DNA from: CBDBZL01 sp965213545
Lineage (GTDB): Bacteria > Pseudomonadota > Alphaproteobacteria > Sphingomonadales > Sphingomonadaceae
Assembly (NCBI GenBank): GCA_965213545.1
Contig: CBDBZL010000002.1
Span: 248,001 to 312,000 of the forward strand
Direction: 5' to 3'
DNA: 64,000 nucleotides
Position 1 is the stretch's first letter. Every line of letters begins with the position of its first letter. Positions 48,730-57,032 of this stretch are shown here, in pieces. Position numbers and translations under genes: made by a program. The notes below the pieces were generated by a model that searched no databases, was not told where the DNA came from, and saw only the letters and a program-made list of their open reading frames with translations.

Positions 48730-49679
48730 TCGTTGTCATACCATGAAACGACGCGCGCCAGCTTGCCTTCGAGCACCGCGGTTTCCTGCGAATCCACGGT
48801 GGAACTGGCTGGCTGGTGATTGAAGTCGGAACTGACCAGCGGCTTGTCGGTGTAGTCCAGCACGCCCTTCATCGGCCCGGTGGCGGCAGCCTTGAGCGCC
48901 TTGTTGATCTCCTCGACCGTGGTGTCGCGCGAGGGTGTGAAGACCAGGTCGACCAGCGAGACGTTGGGCGTGGGCACACGCACGGAGGATCCGTCGAGCT
49001 TTCCCTTGAGATCGGGCAGCACCAGCCCAACCGCCCGCGCCGCGCCGGTGGTGGTGGGGATCATGTTGAGCGCCCCCGCCCTTGCCCGCCGGGGGTCCTT
49101 GTGGATCTGATCGAGTATGCGCTGATCATTGGTATAGGAATGGATGGTGGTCATGAAACCGCGCTCTATCCCCACCGCCTGATGCAACACCTTGGCCACC
49201 GGCGCGAGGCAGTTAGTGGTGCAGCTGGCGTTCGAGACGATGACGTCATCGGCGGTCAGCGTGTCGTGATTGACGCCATAGACGATGGTCGCGGTCACTT
49301 CCTTGGCGGGGGCGGAAATCAGCACCCGCTTGGCACCCGCACTAAGATGCGGCGCGGCCTCGGAATGGGACTGGAAGAAGCCGGTACATTCCAGCACGAG
49401 TTCGACGCCCATCTGCTTGTGCGGCAGCTTGCCGGGCTCACGCTCGCTGGTCACCGCGATCCGCCGGCCGTTGATTTCCAGACTGCCGTCCTTCGCCTGC
49501 ACCGAGCCGGGGAAGCGTCCATGGATCGAATCGAAGCCGAACAGCAATGCGTTGGCCTCGGCGTCGGCCAGGTCGTTGATGGCGACAAGCTCGAGATCGT
49601 GGTCGGTCCGCTCGAGGATCGCGCGCGCGACCAACCGCCCGATGCGTCCGAACCCGTTGATCGAAACCTTGGTAGCCAC
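48672..49679 (-). CDS. gap: Glyceraldehyde-3-phosphate dehydrogenase
   Basis: The 335-residue enzyme has NAD loop NGFGRIGRLV, the catalytic SNASCTTNCLAP (Cys near residue 152), and WYDNEWGFSNRM at the C-terminus. It catalyses the oxidation of glyceraldehyde-3-phosphate in glycolysis or, reversed, in gluconeogenesis. It starts with GTG 49679 and AAGGAG lies 12 bases ahead. Operon with tkt upstream (19 bases apart) and MOSC and pgk downstream. Confidence 0.97.
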   Translation of the reverse strand: MATKVSINGFGRIGRLVARAILERTDHDLELVAINDLADAEANALLFGFDSIHGRFPGSVQAKDGSLEINGRRIAVTSEREPGKLPHKQMGVELVLECTGFFQSHSEAAPHLSAGAKRVLISAPAKEVTATIVYGVNHDTLTADDVIVSNASCTTNCLAPVAKVLHQAVGIERGFMTTIHSYTNDQRILDQIHKDPRRARAGALNMIPTTTGAARAVGLVLPDLKGKLDGSSVRVPTPNVSLVDLVFTPSRDTTVEEINKALKAAATGPMKGVLDYTDKPLVSSDFNHQPASSTVDSQETAVLEGKLARVVSWYDNEWGFSNRMIDTAQAMARLI

Positions 49680-49698
49680 TGACCGGAACTCCTTGTTA

Positions 49699-51684
49699 TT
49701 ACCTAATCTTTTCCATGATTCGGGGCAGCACAGCTTCGACCGTGAAGCCGAAATGCTGCATCAGATCATCCCCGGGGGCCGAAGCGCCGAAACGATCGAT
49801 CCCGACACAAAGACCATCGGCGCGCGTGTACCGTTCCCAGCCAAGCGTGGCCCCTGCTTCGAACGAGACCCGCAGGATCTTGCCCGGCGGACCGTCGGGC
49901 AGCAGATCGGCGCGGTAGGCTGCATCCTGCTCGTCGAACAGTTCCCAGCAGGGCATCGATACCACATCGGCGCCGATATGCTGCTTCTCGAGCGCGTCGG
50001 CCACCGCAACGGCCAGCGCCACCTCCGAGCCCGTGGCGATAAGGATGACCCGGCGTGCCGCTTTAGCCGCGCGCAGGCGATAGGCCCCTTTCGCGCTAAG
50101 ATTGCCGCTCGCATCGTCGCGCAGCGCCGGGACGTTCTGCCTGGTCAGCGCGAGCACGGTGGGGCGCCCGGTCTGCGCCAGCGCAAGCTCCCAGCATTCG
50201 GCGGTCTCCAGCGCGTCCGCGGGACGCATCACCAGCAAATTGGGGATCGCCCGAAGCGAAGCGAGGTGCTCGATCGGCTGATGGGTGGGTCCATCCTCGC
50301 CCAACCCGATCGAATCATGCGTCATGACATAGATCGCACGCACCTGCTGAAGCGCCGACAGACGGATAGCGGGCCGGCAATAATCCGAGAAGATGAGGAA
50401 CGTGCCGCCATAGGGGATGACCCCGCCATGCAGCGCCATGCCGTTCATGGCCGCGCCCATCCCGAATTCGCGGATGCCGTAGTAGATATAGCGGCCGGCG
50501 TAATCCTGTGCGGTGAGCGGCGTGGTGGATGGGGTCTTGGTGTTGTTCGAGCCGGTGAGGTCGGCCGAGCCGCCGATAAGCGCAGGGATGCTTTGCGTCA
50601 GCACCGCCAGCGCCGCCTCGCTCGCCTTGCGCGTCGCCATGGTGGGCTTGGTGGTGGCAAGATCGCGCTTGTAGTCGGCGAAGTCGGCAAGATCGGGCAG
50701 ATCGCCCGCCAACCGCGCAGAGAACTCGTACCGGCGGTCATCCGCCGCCAGCCGGTCCTGCCACTGGCCATGCGCGGCCCGTCCGCGCTCGCCCGTTGCG
50801 CGCCAGTCGTCCAGCACGTCTGCGGGAATGTCGAAGGCTGGATGGTGCCAACCCAGCGCCTTGCGCGCGGCGGCCACTTCGGCCTCGCCCAAGGCGGCGC
50901 CGTGCGTGGCCGCGGTGCCCTGCTTGCCCGGCGAACCCTTGCCGATCACCGTGCGGCAGGCGATCAGCGAGGGGCGCGGGTCGGCCAGCGCCTCGTCGAG
51001 CGCACGGCGCACATCATCGGCGTCGTGGCCATTGCATCGCGAGGTATGCCAGCCGGCGGCGGCATGGCGCGCAAGCACGTCCTCGCTGGTGGAAAGATCG
51101 GTCGCGCCGTCGATGGTGATCCGGTTGTCGTCCCACAATACGTTGAGACGCCCTAGCTGGAGATGGCCCGCCAGGCCGACAGCCTCATGATTGACCCCTT
51201 CCATCAGGCAGCCATCACCCGCGATTGACCAGGTGCGATGGTCGACCAGCGCGTCACCGAACTCGGCATTGAGATGGCGCTCGGCGATCGCCATCCCCAC
51301 GGCCATCGCCAGGCCCTGTCCCAGTGGACCGGTGGTCGCCTCGACACCGTCGAGCAGGAAATTTTCTGGATGGCCCGCACATAACGAACCCAGCTGACGG
51401 AAACCGCGAATATCGTCCATTGTCGGGCGCGCATAACCGGTCAAATGGAGCAGCGCGTAGATCAGCATCGAGCCGTGACCGGCCGAAAGCACGAACCGGT
51501 CGCGGTCGGGCCAGTCGGGCGCGGCGGGGTCGAACTTGAGATATTCGCCCCACAGCACGCTGGCCGCATCGGCCATTCCCATCGGCATTCCCGGGTGGCC
51601 CGAATTGGCCGCCTCCACCGCGTCCATTGCCAACGCGCGGATTGCATTGGCCATCCGCGCGAGGCGATCGGGGGCAAGGCTCAT
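49699..51684 (-). CDS. tkt: Transketolase
   Basis: The 661-residue enzyme transfers two-carbon ketol units in the pentose-phosphate pathway with thiamine diphosphate. Visible landmarks are EAANSGHPGMPMGMAD, VLSAGHGSMLIYALLHL, TGPLGQGLAMAVGMA, GDGCLMEGVNHEA (TPP-Mg site) and EDGPTHQPIEHLAS in the pyrimidine domain. Starts at ATG 51684. It is the first gene of the minus-strand carbon-metabolism operon and is divergent from the small gene before zapA (214 bases between). Confidence 0.97.
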   Translation of the reverse strand: MSLAPDRLARMANAIRALAMDAVEAANSGHPGMPMGMADAASVLWGEYLKFDPAAPDWPDRDRFVLSAGHGSMLIYALLHLTGYARPTMDDIRGFRQLGSLCAGHPENFLLDGVEATTGPLGQGLAMAVGMAIAERHLNAEFGDALVDHRTWSIAGDGCLMEGVNHEAVGLAGHLQLGRLNVLWDDNRITIDGATDLSTSEDVLARHAAAGWHTSRCNGHDADDVRRALDEALADPRPSLIACRTVIGKGSPGKQGTAATHGAALGEAEVAAARKALGWHHPAFDIPADVLDDWRATGERGRAAHGQWQDRLAADDRRYEFSARLAGDLPDLADFADYKRDLATTKPTMATRKASEAALAVLTQSIPALIGGSADLTGSNNTKTPSTTPLTAQDYAGRYIYYGIREFGMGAAMNGMALHGGVIPYGGTFLIFSDYCRPAIRLSALQQVRAIYVMTHDSIGLGEDGPTHQPIEHLASLRAIPNLLVMRPADALETAECWELALAQTGRPTVLALTRQNVPALRDDASGNLSAKGAYRLRAAKAARRVILIATGSEVALAVAVADALEKQHIGADVVSMPCWELFDEQDAAYRADLLPDGPPGKILRVSFEAGATLGWERYTRADGLCVGIDRFGASAPGDDLMQHFGFTVEAVLPRIMEKIR

Positions 51685-51898
51685 TGCGGGATACTCCGGG
51701 CGATAGGGCGTATGATTCGGCGCGCGCGCATCCTTTCGCCAGCCTGCCCACGCCCGTCAAGCTGGCGACCTGCGCAAGGTCGGCGTATTGGGGCAGCGTT
51801 CATCAGCGACCACTCCTGCACGCCAGGTTCGCACTTATTCGCAAGAGTTGCCGGCAAATGCTTCACCGGCCAGCGGTTTTGTGTCTTATGGCTGAGGG

Positions 51899-52090
51899 AT
51901 GGACGAGGGACGACTGGATCGTGCAATCGCGCGGATTGAAAGCGCGGCACGGCGCATCACCGCTGCCGGCGCCAACCTAGGCACCACCGCTTCGGCAAGC
52001 GAGCTGGCCGAACGCCACGAACGGTTGCGCGGCCAGGCGGCGGCGGCGCTGGAAGAACTGGACCGGCTCATTCTCGAACTCGACCGTTAG
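51899..52090 (+). CDS. Small coiled-coil protein upstream of zapA
   Basis: The 63-residue protein is almost all helix, with heptad-like Leu/Ala spacing (LDRAIARIESAARRI, LAERHERLRGQAAAALEELDRL as two helices separated by a Gly/Thr/Ser turn). Genes of this size precede zapA in many alphaproteobacteria, so a link to cell division is likely but unproved. ATG 51899 with a GAGGG ribosome site; stop followed 40 bases later by zapA. Confidence 0.65.
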   Translation: MDEGRLDRAIARIESAARRITAAGANLGTTASASELAERHERLRGQAAAALEELDRLILELDR

Positions 52091-52130
52091 ACTGGCAACG
52101 CAGATGACCCGGAAGAACGAGCGCAATGCC

Positions 52131-52457
52131 ATGAGCGATGTCACGCTGACCATCGGTGGCCGGCGCTACAAGCTGGCCTGCGCGGCGGGGGAGGAGGCGC
52201 ATGTCGCCAGGCTCGGCGAAGCGGTCGATGCGCGGATCGCCGCCCTGCCCGGCAGCACGCGCCAGTCCGAAGTTCAGACGCTGCTCTATGCCAGCTTGCT
52301 GCTGGCCGACGAGCTGCATGCAGGCGAGGACCGCGCCGATCAGCCCGTGGATCAGCGGGCACCTAATGACATGGCATTCGCAGATCCGCTCGAGCAACTG
52401 GCGGATCGTCTGGAAAAGCTCGCCGAAACGCTTGAGCGCAGCGCCGCCAGTCCCTAG
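52131..52457 (+). CDS. zapA: Cell division protein ZapA
   Basis: The 108-residue protein matches ZapA: VTLTIGGRRYKLACAAGEEAHVARLGEAVD (quoted partly: TIGGRRYKLACAAGEE), then a long coiled-coil that ends at ADRLEKLAETLERSA. ZapA crosslinks FtsZ filaments at the division site. ATG 52131 matches the conserved start; ATG 52104 upstream adds nine residues. It is followed by the 6S RNA, the common alphaproteobacterial order. Confidence 0.88.
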   Translation: MSDVTLTIGGRRYKLACAAGEEAHVARLGEAVDARIAALPGSTRQSEVQTLLYASLLLADELHAGEDRADQPVDQRAPNDMAFADPLEQLADRLEKLAETLERSAASP

Positions 52458-52489
52458 ATGTAAACATGGCGGGACTGCCCGGTACGAGC

Positions 52490-52680
52490 CAATCGAATAT
52501 CCCTGAGGCTATAAGCAATCCATTGGGAGCTGTCCCTGCCCGCGTTTGCCGGTTCGTCCGGGAGGCATGGGCATACGGCGCCCACCTGACGTCGAGGCGT
52601 CAGAGGATTTCGCGGCGACCGACCCATGGTGGTTCCGTCACACCCGGTCGCCGTTGTGGAAGCTATGGGCAGACCATGAC
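52490..52680 (+). ncRNA. ssrS: Probable 6S RNA (ssrS)
   Basis: The 250 bases between zapA and the cyclo-ligase gene hold no ORF but several strong hairpins: CTGACG/CGTCAG near 52587-52604 and GGCGACCG (52614-52621) paired with CGGTCGCC (52645-52652), plus a GCCC...GGGC long-arm pairing with TTGCC/GGCA near 52546-52573. The order zapA-6S RNA-5-formyltetrahydrofolate cyclo-ligase is conserved in proteobacteria. 6S RNA sequesters sigma-70 RNA polymerase in stationary phase. Ends are approximate, and I could not run a covariance model. Confidence 0.65.
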
Positions 52681-52709
52681 CATGCACCGCGGGCACGGCT
52701 CGTCGTGAC

Positions 52710-53297
52710 ATGACCGAGACGATCGCCGAGCAAAAGGCGCAATTGCGCAAAACCCTGCGCCGGGTACGCCGCGAGCACGTCGCCAACCTGCCCCCGGAAG
52801 TGTGCGCGCTGGTGTTCCGTACCCCGCCCTCGCCGATCCGCGACCTGATCGCGCCGGAAGCCGTGATCGGGCTCTATCACGCCACGTTGGCAGAGGCGCC
52901 CGCGTCTTCCTATGCCCAGTTCTTCCATGAGAAGGGCTATAGGATCGGGCTTCCCCGTATAGCCGGGGAAGAAGGGGAGATGGACTTTGGCCAACATAGC
53001 GATCCCTATGGGTACAGCGACCTGGAGCCTGGCCCCAGAGGCATATTGCAGCCTGGCGCTGGTGCTGCAAAGTTGGTGCCCGAAGTCCTGTTCGTTCCCG
53101 TGCTCGGCTTTACCTTCACGGGAGCCCGGCTGGGCCAGGGCGGTGGCCATTATGATCGCTGGCTGGCTTCCCACCCCGCCAGGCTGGCGATCGGGCTTGC
53201 CTGGGACGTGCAGAGGCTCGACAGCCTGCCTCAAGAGGATCACGACATGACGCTTGGTGCTATCATCACCCCCAGCCGCCTCTACGGGCCGTTCTGA
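52710..53297 (+). CDS. fau: 5-formyltetrahydrofolate cyclo-ligase
   Basis: The 195-residue enzyme converts 5-formyl-THF to 5,10-methenyl-THF using ATP. Family segments are KAQLRKTLRRVRR at the start (nucleotide binding), LFVPVLGFTFTGARLGQGGGHYDRWL (quoted partly: RLGQGGGHYDR) and IITPSRLY near the end. Start ATG 52710 comes after the 6S RNA region; the stop overlaps the next ATG by one base. Confidence 0.93.
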   Translation: MTETIAEQKAQLRKTLRRVRREHVANLPPEVCALVFRTPPSPIRDLIAPEAVIGLYHATLAEAPASSYAQFFHEKGYRIGLPRIAGEEGEMDFGQHSDPYGYSDLEPGPRGILQPGAGAAKLVPEVLFVPVLGFTFTGARLGQGGGHYDRWLASHPARLAIGLAWDVQRLDSLPQEDHDMTLGAIITPSRLYGPF

Positions 53298-53536
53298 TGC
53301 GCACGCGGCCGACCTGGCGCATTCCTTTCGGGGTTTTGGCCTTGCTGATCGGCATCATCGTCTACACGATGGGGGTGGTGCTGCTTTCGCCGCTGATCGA
53401 GCGTCTGCCGGTCTGGGCGCAAACCATCATCTATCTGGTTCTTGGAATCGTGTGGCTGTTGCCGCTGCGAGGCTTCCTGATCTGGATGGAAACAGGCCGA
53501 ACCCGCCCGCCGCCGCCATCCTCGTCAGTCGAATAG
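53297..53536 (+). CDS. DUF2842 membrane protein
   Basis: This 79-residue protein has two membrane helices (residues ~8-32 and 42-62) with conserved TWRIPFGVLALLIGIIVY at the start, as in DUF2842 small inner-membrane proteins of alphaproteobacteria. The C-terminus is Pro/Ser rich and cytoplasmic. ATG 53297 overlaps the stop of the folate gene by one base and TGA-coupled translation is likely. Function unknown. Confidence 0.82.
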   Translation: MRTRPTWRIPFGVLALLIGIIVYTMGVVLLSPLIERLPVWAQTIIYLVLGIVWLLPLRGFLIWMETGRTRPPPPSSSVE

Positions 53537-53545
53537 GGCCGCGCC

Positions 53546-54328
53546 TTGCCCGAGCTGCCCGAAGCCGAGGCCAATCGCCGCCGGATAGAGGCGATGTGCC
53601 TCAACCGCACGATCGAAGACGCTTCGCCGGGCGATAACGTGAAACACCTCGAATTGCCCGAAGACAATGAGCGCAAGCGCTTGATCGGGGGACAATTCAC
53701 GCAGGCTCGCCGGCATGGCAAGATGGTCTTTGCCGGCAGCGCGTCCGGACCGTGGATCGCGGTCCACCTGGGCATGACCGGCCGCCTCGAGCCACGCGTC
53801 GAAGGCGAGGAGCCGCCGCCCGACGCCAAGTTCGTCATCCGCTTCGAGGGCGGTACCCGGATGTACTTCCTCAACAAGCGCAAGCTGGGCTGGTTGAGAG
53901 TGATCGAGGATCCGGACAGCTTCATCGAAGAGAACAGCTATGGACCCGATGCGCTAAGCATATCACACGAGCGGTTTTGTAGCCTACTTGCCGCCACGAG
54001 AGGCGCGGTCAAGGCGCGGCTGATGGATCAGAAGAAGCTGGCGGGCCTGGGCAATCTATGGTCGGACGAGATATGCTTTGCCAGTGGTGTGGCGCCCGCG
54101 CGTTGCGGTAGCGACCTTTCGCCAGCGCAATGCGCCAAGGTGTTCACGACCATGCGCGATGTGCTCGGGCGGCTAATCGAAGTGGCTTCGAACCGTGACC
54201 GGCTGCCTGGCGATTGGCTGATCCATCATCGCGAGAAAGGCTCCGGCTGCCCGCGCTGCAAGGGAACTATCGCCTCGCGCACGATCGGCGGCCGCACGTC
54301 ATATTTCTGCGACACGCATCAAAAATGA
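53546..54328 (+). CDS. Fpg/Nei family DNA glycosylase
   Basis: The 260-residue base-excision enzyme begins with the catalytic PELPEAEANRR (Pro2 and Glu3) and has the loop lysine in RRHGKMVF, an H2TH domain (GNLWSDEICF), and a C-terminal zinc finger with C-x2-C-x16-C-x2-H. The fourth ligand is His instead of Cys. Fpg and Nei enzymes excise oxidised purines or pyrimidines and cut the strand. Because Pro must follow Met, the TTG at 53546 is certain as the start. It is nine bases after DUF2842. Fpg versus Nei specificity cannot be decided by eye. Confidence 0.88.
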   Translation: MPELPEAEANRRRIEAMCLNRTIEDASPGDNVKHLELPEDNERKRLIGGQFTQARRHGKMVFAGSASGPWIAVHLGMTGRLEPRVEGEEPPPDAKFVIRFEGGTRMYFLNKRKLGWLRVIEDPDSFIEENSYGPDALSISHERFCSLLAATRGAVKARLMDQKKLAGLGNLWSDEICFASGVAPARCGSDLSPAQCAKVFTTMRDVLGRLIEVASNRDRLPGDWLIHHREKGSGCPRCKGTIASRTIGGRTSYFCDTHQK

Positions 54329-54362
54329 GCGTCGTTCATTATCGGGCTTTGGGGCTTGGAAG

Positions 54363-54439
<77 letters not shown>

Positions 54440-54514
54440 TTGGGCAGGCGGCGCGTCTAGGGCGGGGCTCGTGGCCTGTCAATCCATGCACACGAAGCCC
54501 GCTTCAGCCCAGCC

Positions 54515-55945
54515 TCACCCTGCCAGGATCGACCCCGGTGCTTCGATCAGGCGCTTCAATTCCTGGACGAAGGCGGCGGCGTCATAGCCATCCACCACCC
54601 GATGATCGCAGCTGATCGAGATGTTCATCAATTTGCGCTTCTCGAGACGTTCGCCGCCCATTCCATCGGCAACGAAAGCCGGGCGCTCGATAATGCGATT
54701 GGGGCCGATGATGGCCACCTCGGGCCGGTTGATCACCGGCGTAGTAGCGATCCCCCCCAGAGGCCCGAGCGAGGTAATGGTGAGCGTGGAGCCTGACAAT
54801 TCTTCTGACCTGGCCTGACCGCTGCGCGCCGCCTCGGCCAGCCGGCCTATCTCGCGGGCAAGCTGCCACAGGTTTCGCGCATGGGCATCGCGGATCACCG
54901 GGACCATCAGCCCCGCATCGGTTTGCGTGGCGATCCCCATATGCACCGCGCCGTGGCGGGTGACGATGTTCGCTTCCTCGTCATAGCGCGCATTGATCAT
55001 GGGAAAGCCGGGCAGCGTCCGGCAGATCGCCGCGATCAGCAACGGCAACACGGTAAGCTTGGGCCGCTTGCCATCGGCGCCGACCCCGCGCGTGCCGTTG
55101 AGGTCAGCGCGCAGCCGTTCGAGCGCGGTCACATCGCACTCTTCGACATAGGTGAAATGCGGGATGTGGCGCTTGGAGGCGGCCATGTTCTCGGCGATGC
55201 GGCGCCTCAAGCCGATGACTTTGACGGGCTCGTCCGGCCTGGTCGGCGCGGCAGTTCCATAGCCCCGGGGCGCGGAGTAGCTCAGGAAGGCGTCGAGGTC
55301 GCCGTGACGCACGCGTCCTTCCTCGGCCGGCTTCACCTGCGCCAGATCGACCCCCAGATCGCGCGCGCGCTGGCGCACTGCAGGGCTGGCCAGCACCTTG
55401 CCATGTGCCCGGCCGCCCTCGTCCTGCGACCCGTCTGGGCTGTGCGATGGCTTGGACGCGGCGGGGCCGGACGTGTAACCGGAGGCATGCGGCGTTTTCA
55501 GCTCTGACGCTTCCAGCGCATCCTCGACATCGGAAGGATCGGATGTCTCGACCTCGATCCGCGTTGCTACCTGATCCGATCGCGGGCCGGGCGCGGACGC
55601 GGCTTGCGCTTCACCGTCACCATCAGCTGGTCGATCCACCTCGCTCGCCCGCGAGGTTCCGCCGTCGCACACCGAACCCGCCGCGTCCCCGGTCTTCGCA
55701 GCGCCGCCAGTCTCGATCACCACCAGCGCCGAGCCGATGGCGACGATATCACCCACCTCGCCGCCGACCTCGAGCACGGTGCCGGCAACCGGGCTTTCCA
55801 TTTCCACGGTGGCCTTGTCGGTCATCATGTCGGCCAGGCGCGCATCTTCGGCCACCTCGTCGCCCGGTTTCACGTGCCAAGCGACGATCTCGGCCTCGGT
55901 GATCCCTTCGCCGATATCGGGCAGGTTGAAGGTGAAGCGTGCCAT
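54515..55945 (-). CDS. bkdC: Branched-chain 2-oxoacid dehydrogenase E2 (lipoyl transacylase)
   Basis: The 476-residue protein has one lipoyl domain (residues 1-80; Lys44 in MTDKATVEM), a Ser/Asp/Pro-rich linker, an E1/E3-binding domain (SPAVRQRARDLGVDL, ~185-225), and a C-terminal catalytic domain ending with SISCDHRVVDGYDAAAF (HxxxDG type active site). It transfers the acyl group to CoA. The family includes pyruvate and 2-oxoglutarate E2; the E1 partners (alpha and beta) and the INARYD motif support the branched-chain type. It is the last gene of the E1alpha-E1beta-E2 operon; E3 lies elsewhere. ATG 55945 with AAGGAC ahead. Confidence 0.9.
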   Translation of the reverse strand: MARFTFNLPDIGEGITEAEIVAWHVKPGDEVAEDARLADMMTDKATVEMESPVAGTVLEVGGEVGDIVAIGSALVVIETGGAAKTGDAAGSVCDGGTSRASEVDRPADGDGEAQAASAPGPRSDQVATRIEVETSDPSDVEDALEASELKTPHASGYTSGPAASKPSHSPDGSQDEGGRAHGKVLASPAVRQRARDLGVDLAQVKPAEEGRVRHGDLDAFLSYSAPRGYGTAAPTRPDEPVKVIGLRRRIAENMAASKRHIPHFTYVEECDVTALERLRADLNGTRGVGADGKRPKLTVLPLLIAAICRTLPGFPMINARYDEEANIVTRHGAVHMGIATQTDAGLMVPVIRDAHARNLWQLAREIGRLAEAARSGQARSEELSGSTLTITSLGPLGGIATTPVINRPEVAIIGPNRIIERPAFVADGMGGERLEKRKLMNISISCDHRVVDGYDAAAFVQELKRLIEAPGSILAG

Positions 55946-55970
55946 GCGAAGTCCTTGAAAATGGGCGGCG

Positions 55971-57032
55971 TCAGACCGCCGACGCCAGCCGGTCAACCGC
56001 TTCGCCGATGCGGATCGGGCCGGGAAAATAGGCCCATTCCAGACTGTGCGGATAAGGCGTGTCGAAGCCGGTCACGCGCTCTACTGGCGCCTCCAGATGA
56101 TAGAAGCAGCGCTCGGTAACCAGCGCCGCCAGCTCGGCGCCAAAGCCCGAAGTGCGTGTCGCCTCGTGAACAATCAGACATTTGCCGGTCTTTTGCACCG
56201 ACTTTTCCACAGCCTCGATGTCGACGGGAACGATGGTGCGCAGATCGAGGATCTCAGCGTCCACGCCCTTCTCGCGGCAGACGCTCTGCGCGACGTGAAC
56301 CATCGTGCCGTATGCAAGCACGGTCATCGCCTCGCCCTCGCGCACCACCCGCGCGGTGCCCAACGGTATGGAGTAGTGCCCTTGCGGAACCGCAGCGCCC
56401 GGATGACCCTTCCACGGCTTGGCGGGGCGGTCGTAATAGCCGTCGAACGGGCCGTTATAGATCCGCTTGGGCTCGAAGAAGAGCACCGGATCGTCATCCT
56501 CGATCGCGGCGATGAGCAGGCCCTTGGCGTCATAGGGCGTGGAGGGGATAACGGTCTTGAGGCCGCACACATGGGCAAAGATCGCCTCGGGGCTCTGCGA
56601 ATGCGTCTGGCCGCCGAAGATACCGCCGCCGAACGGTGAGCGCACGGTCATGGGCGCGACGAATTCACCCGCCGAGCGGTAACGCAGCCGCGCCGCCTCG
56701 CTGATCAGCTGGTCCAGCCCAGGGTAGATATAGTCGGCGAACTGGATTTCGGGAACCGGGCGCAGGCCATAGACCCCCATCCCCACCGCCACGCCGATGA
56801 TGCCGCATTCCGAAATCGGTGTGTCGAACACGCGCGTCTTGCCAAACCGCTCCTGCAACCCCGCGGTGCAGCGGAAGACACCGCCGAAATAACCAATGTC
56901 TTCGCCCAGCAGGATGACCGAAGGATCACGCTCGAGCATGATGCCCAGCGCATCATTGATCGCCTCGATCATGCTCAGATCGCGGGTGGACATTTGCTCG
57001 TCCGGGCGGACCTCCTGAACGCCGGTCGCCAT
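55971..57032 (-). CDS. bkdB: Branched-chain 2-oxoacid dehydrogenase E1 beta subunit
   Basis: The 353-residue subunit binds the pyrimidine side of thiamine diphosphate: LLGEDIGYFGGVFRCTAGL near residue 42, FDTPISECGIIGVAVGMG, RSPFGGGIFGGQTHSQSPEA and a C-terminal domain with SVQKTGKCLIVHEATRTSGFG. It pairs with the alpha subunit to decarboxylate branched 2-oxoacids. Its start overlaps the alpha stop by one base. Codon use as the rest of the window. Confidence 0.93.
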   Translation of the reverse strand: MATGVQEVRPDEQMSTRDLSMIEAINDALGIMLERDPSVILLGEDIGYFGGVFRCTAGLQERFGKTRVFDTPISECGIIGVAVGMGVYGLRPVPEIQFADYIYPGLDQLISEAARLRYRSAGEFVAPMTVRSPFGGGIFGGQTHSQSPEAIFAHVCGLKTVIPSTPYDAKGLLIAAIEDDDPVLFFEPKRIYNGPFDGYYDRPAKPWKGHPGAAVPQGHYSIPLGTARVVREGEAMTVLAYGTMVHVAQSVCREKGVDAEILDLRTIVPVDIEAVEKSVQKTGKCLIVHEATRTSGFGAELAALVTERCFYHLEAPVERVTGFDTPYPHSLEWAYFPGPIRIGEAVDRLASAV

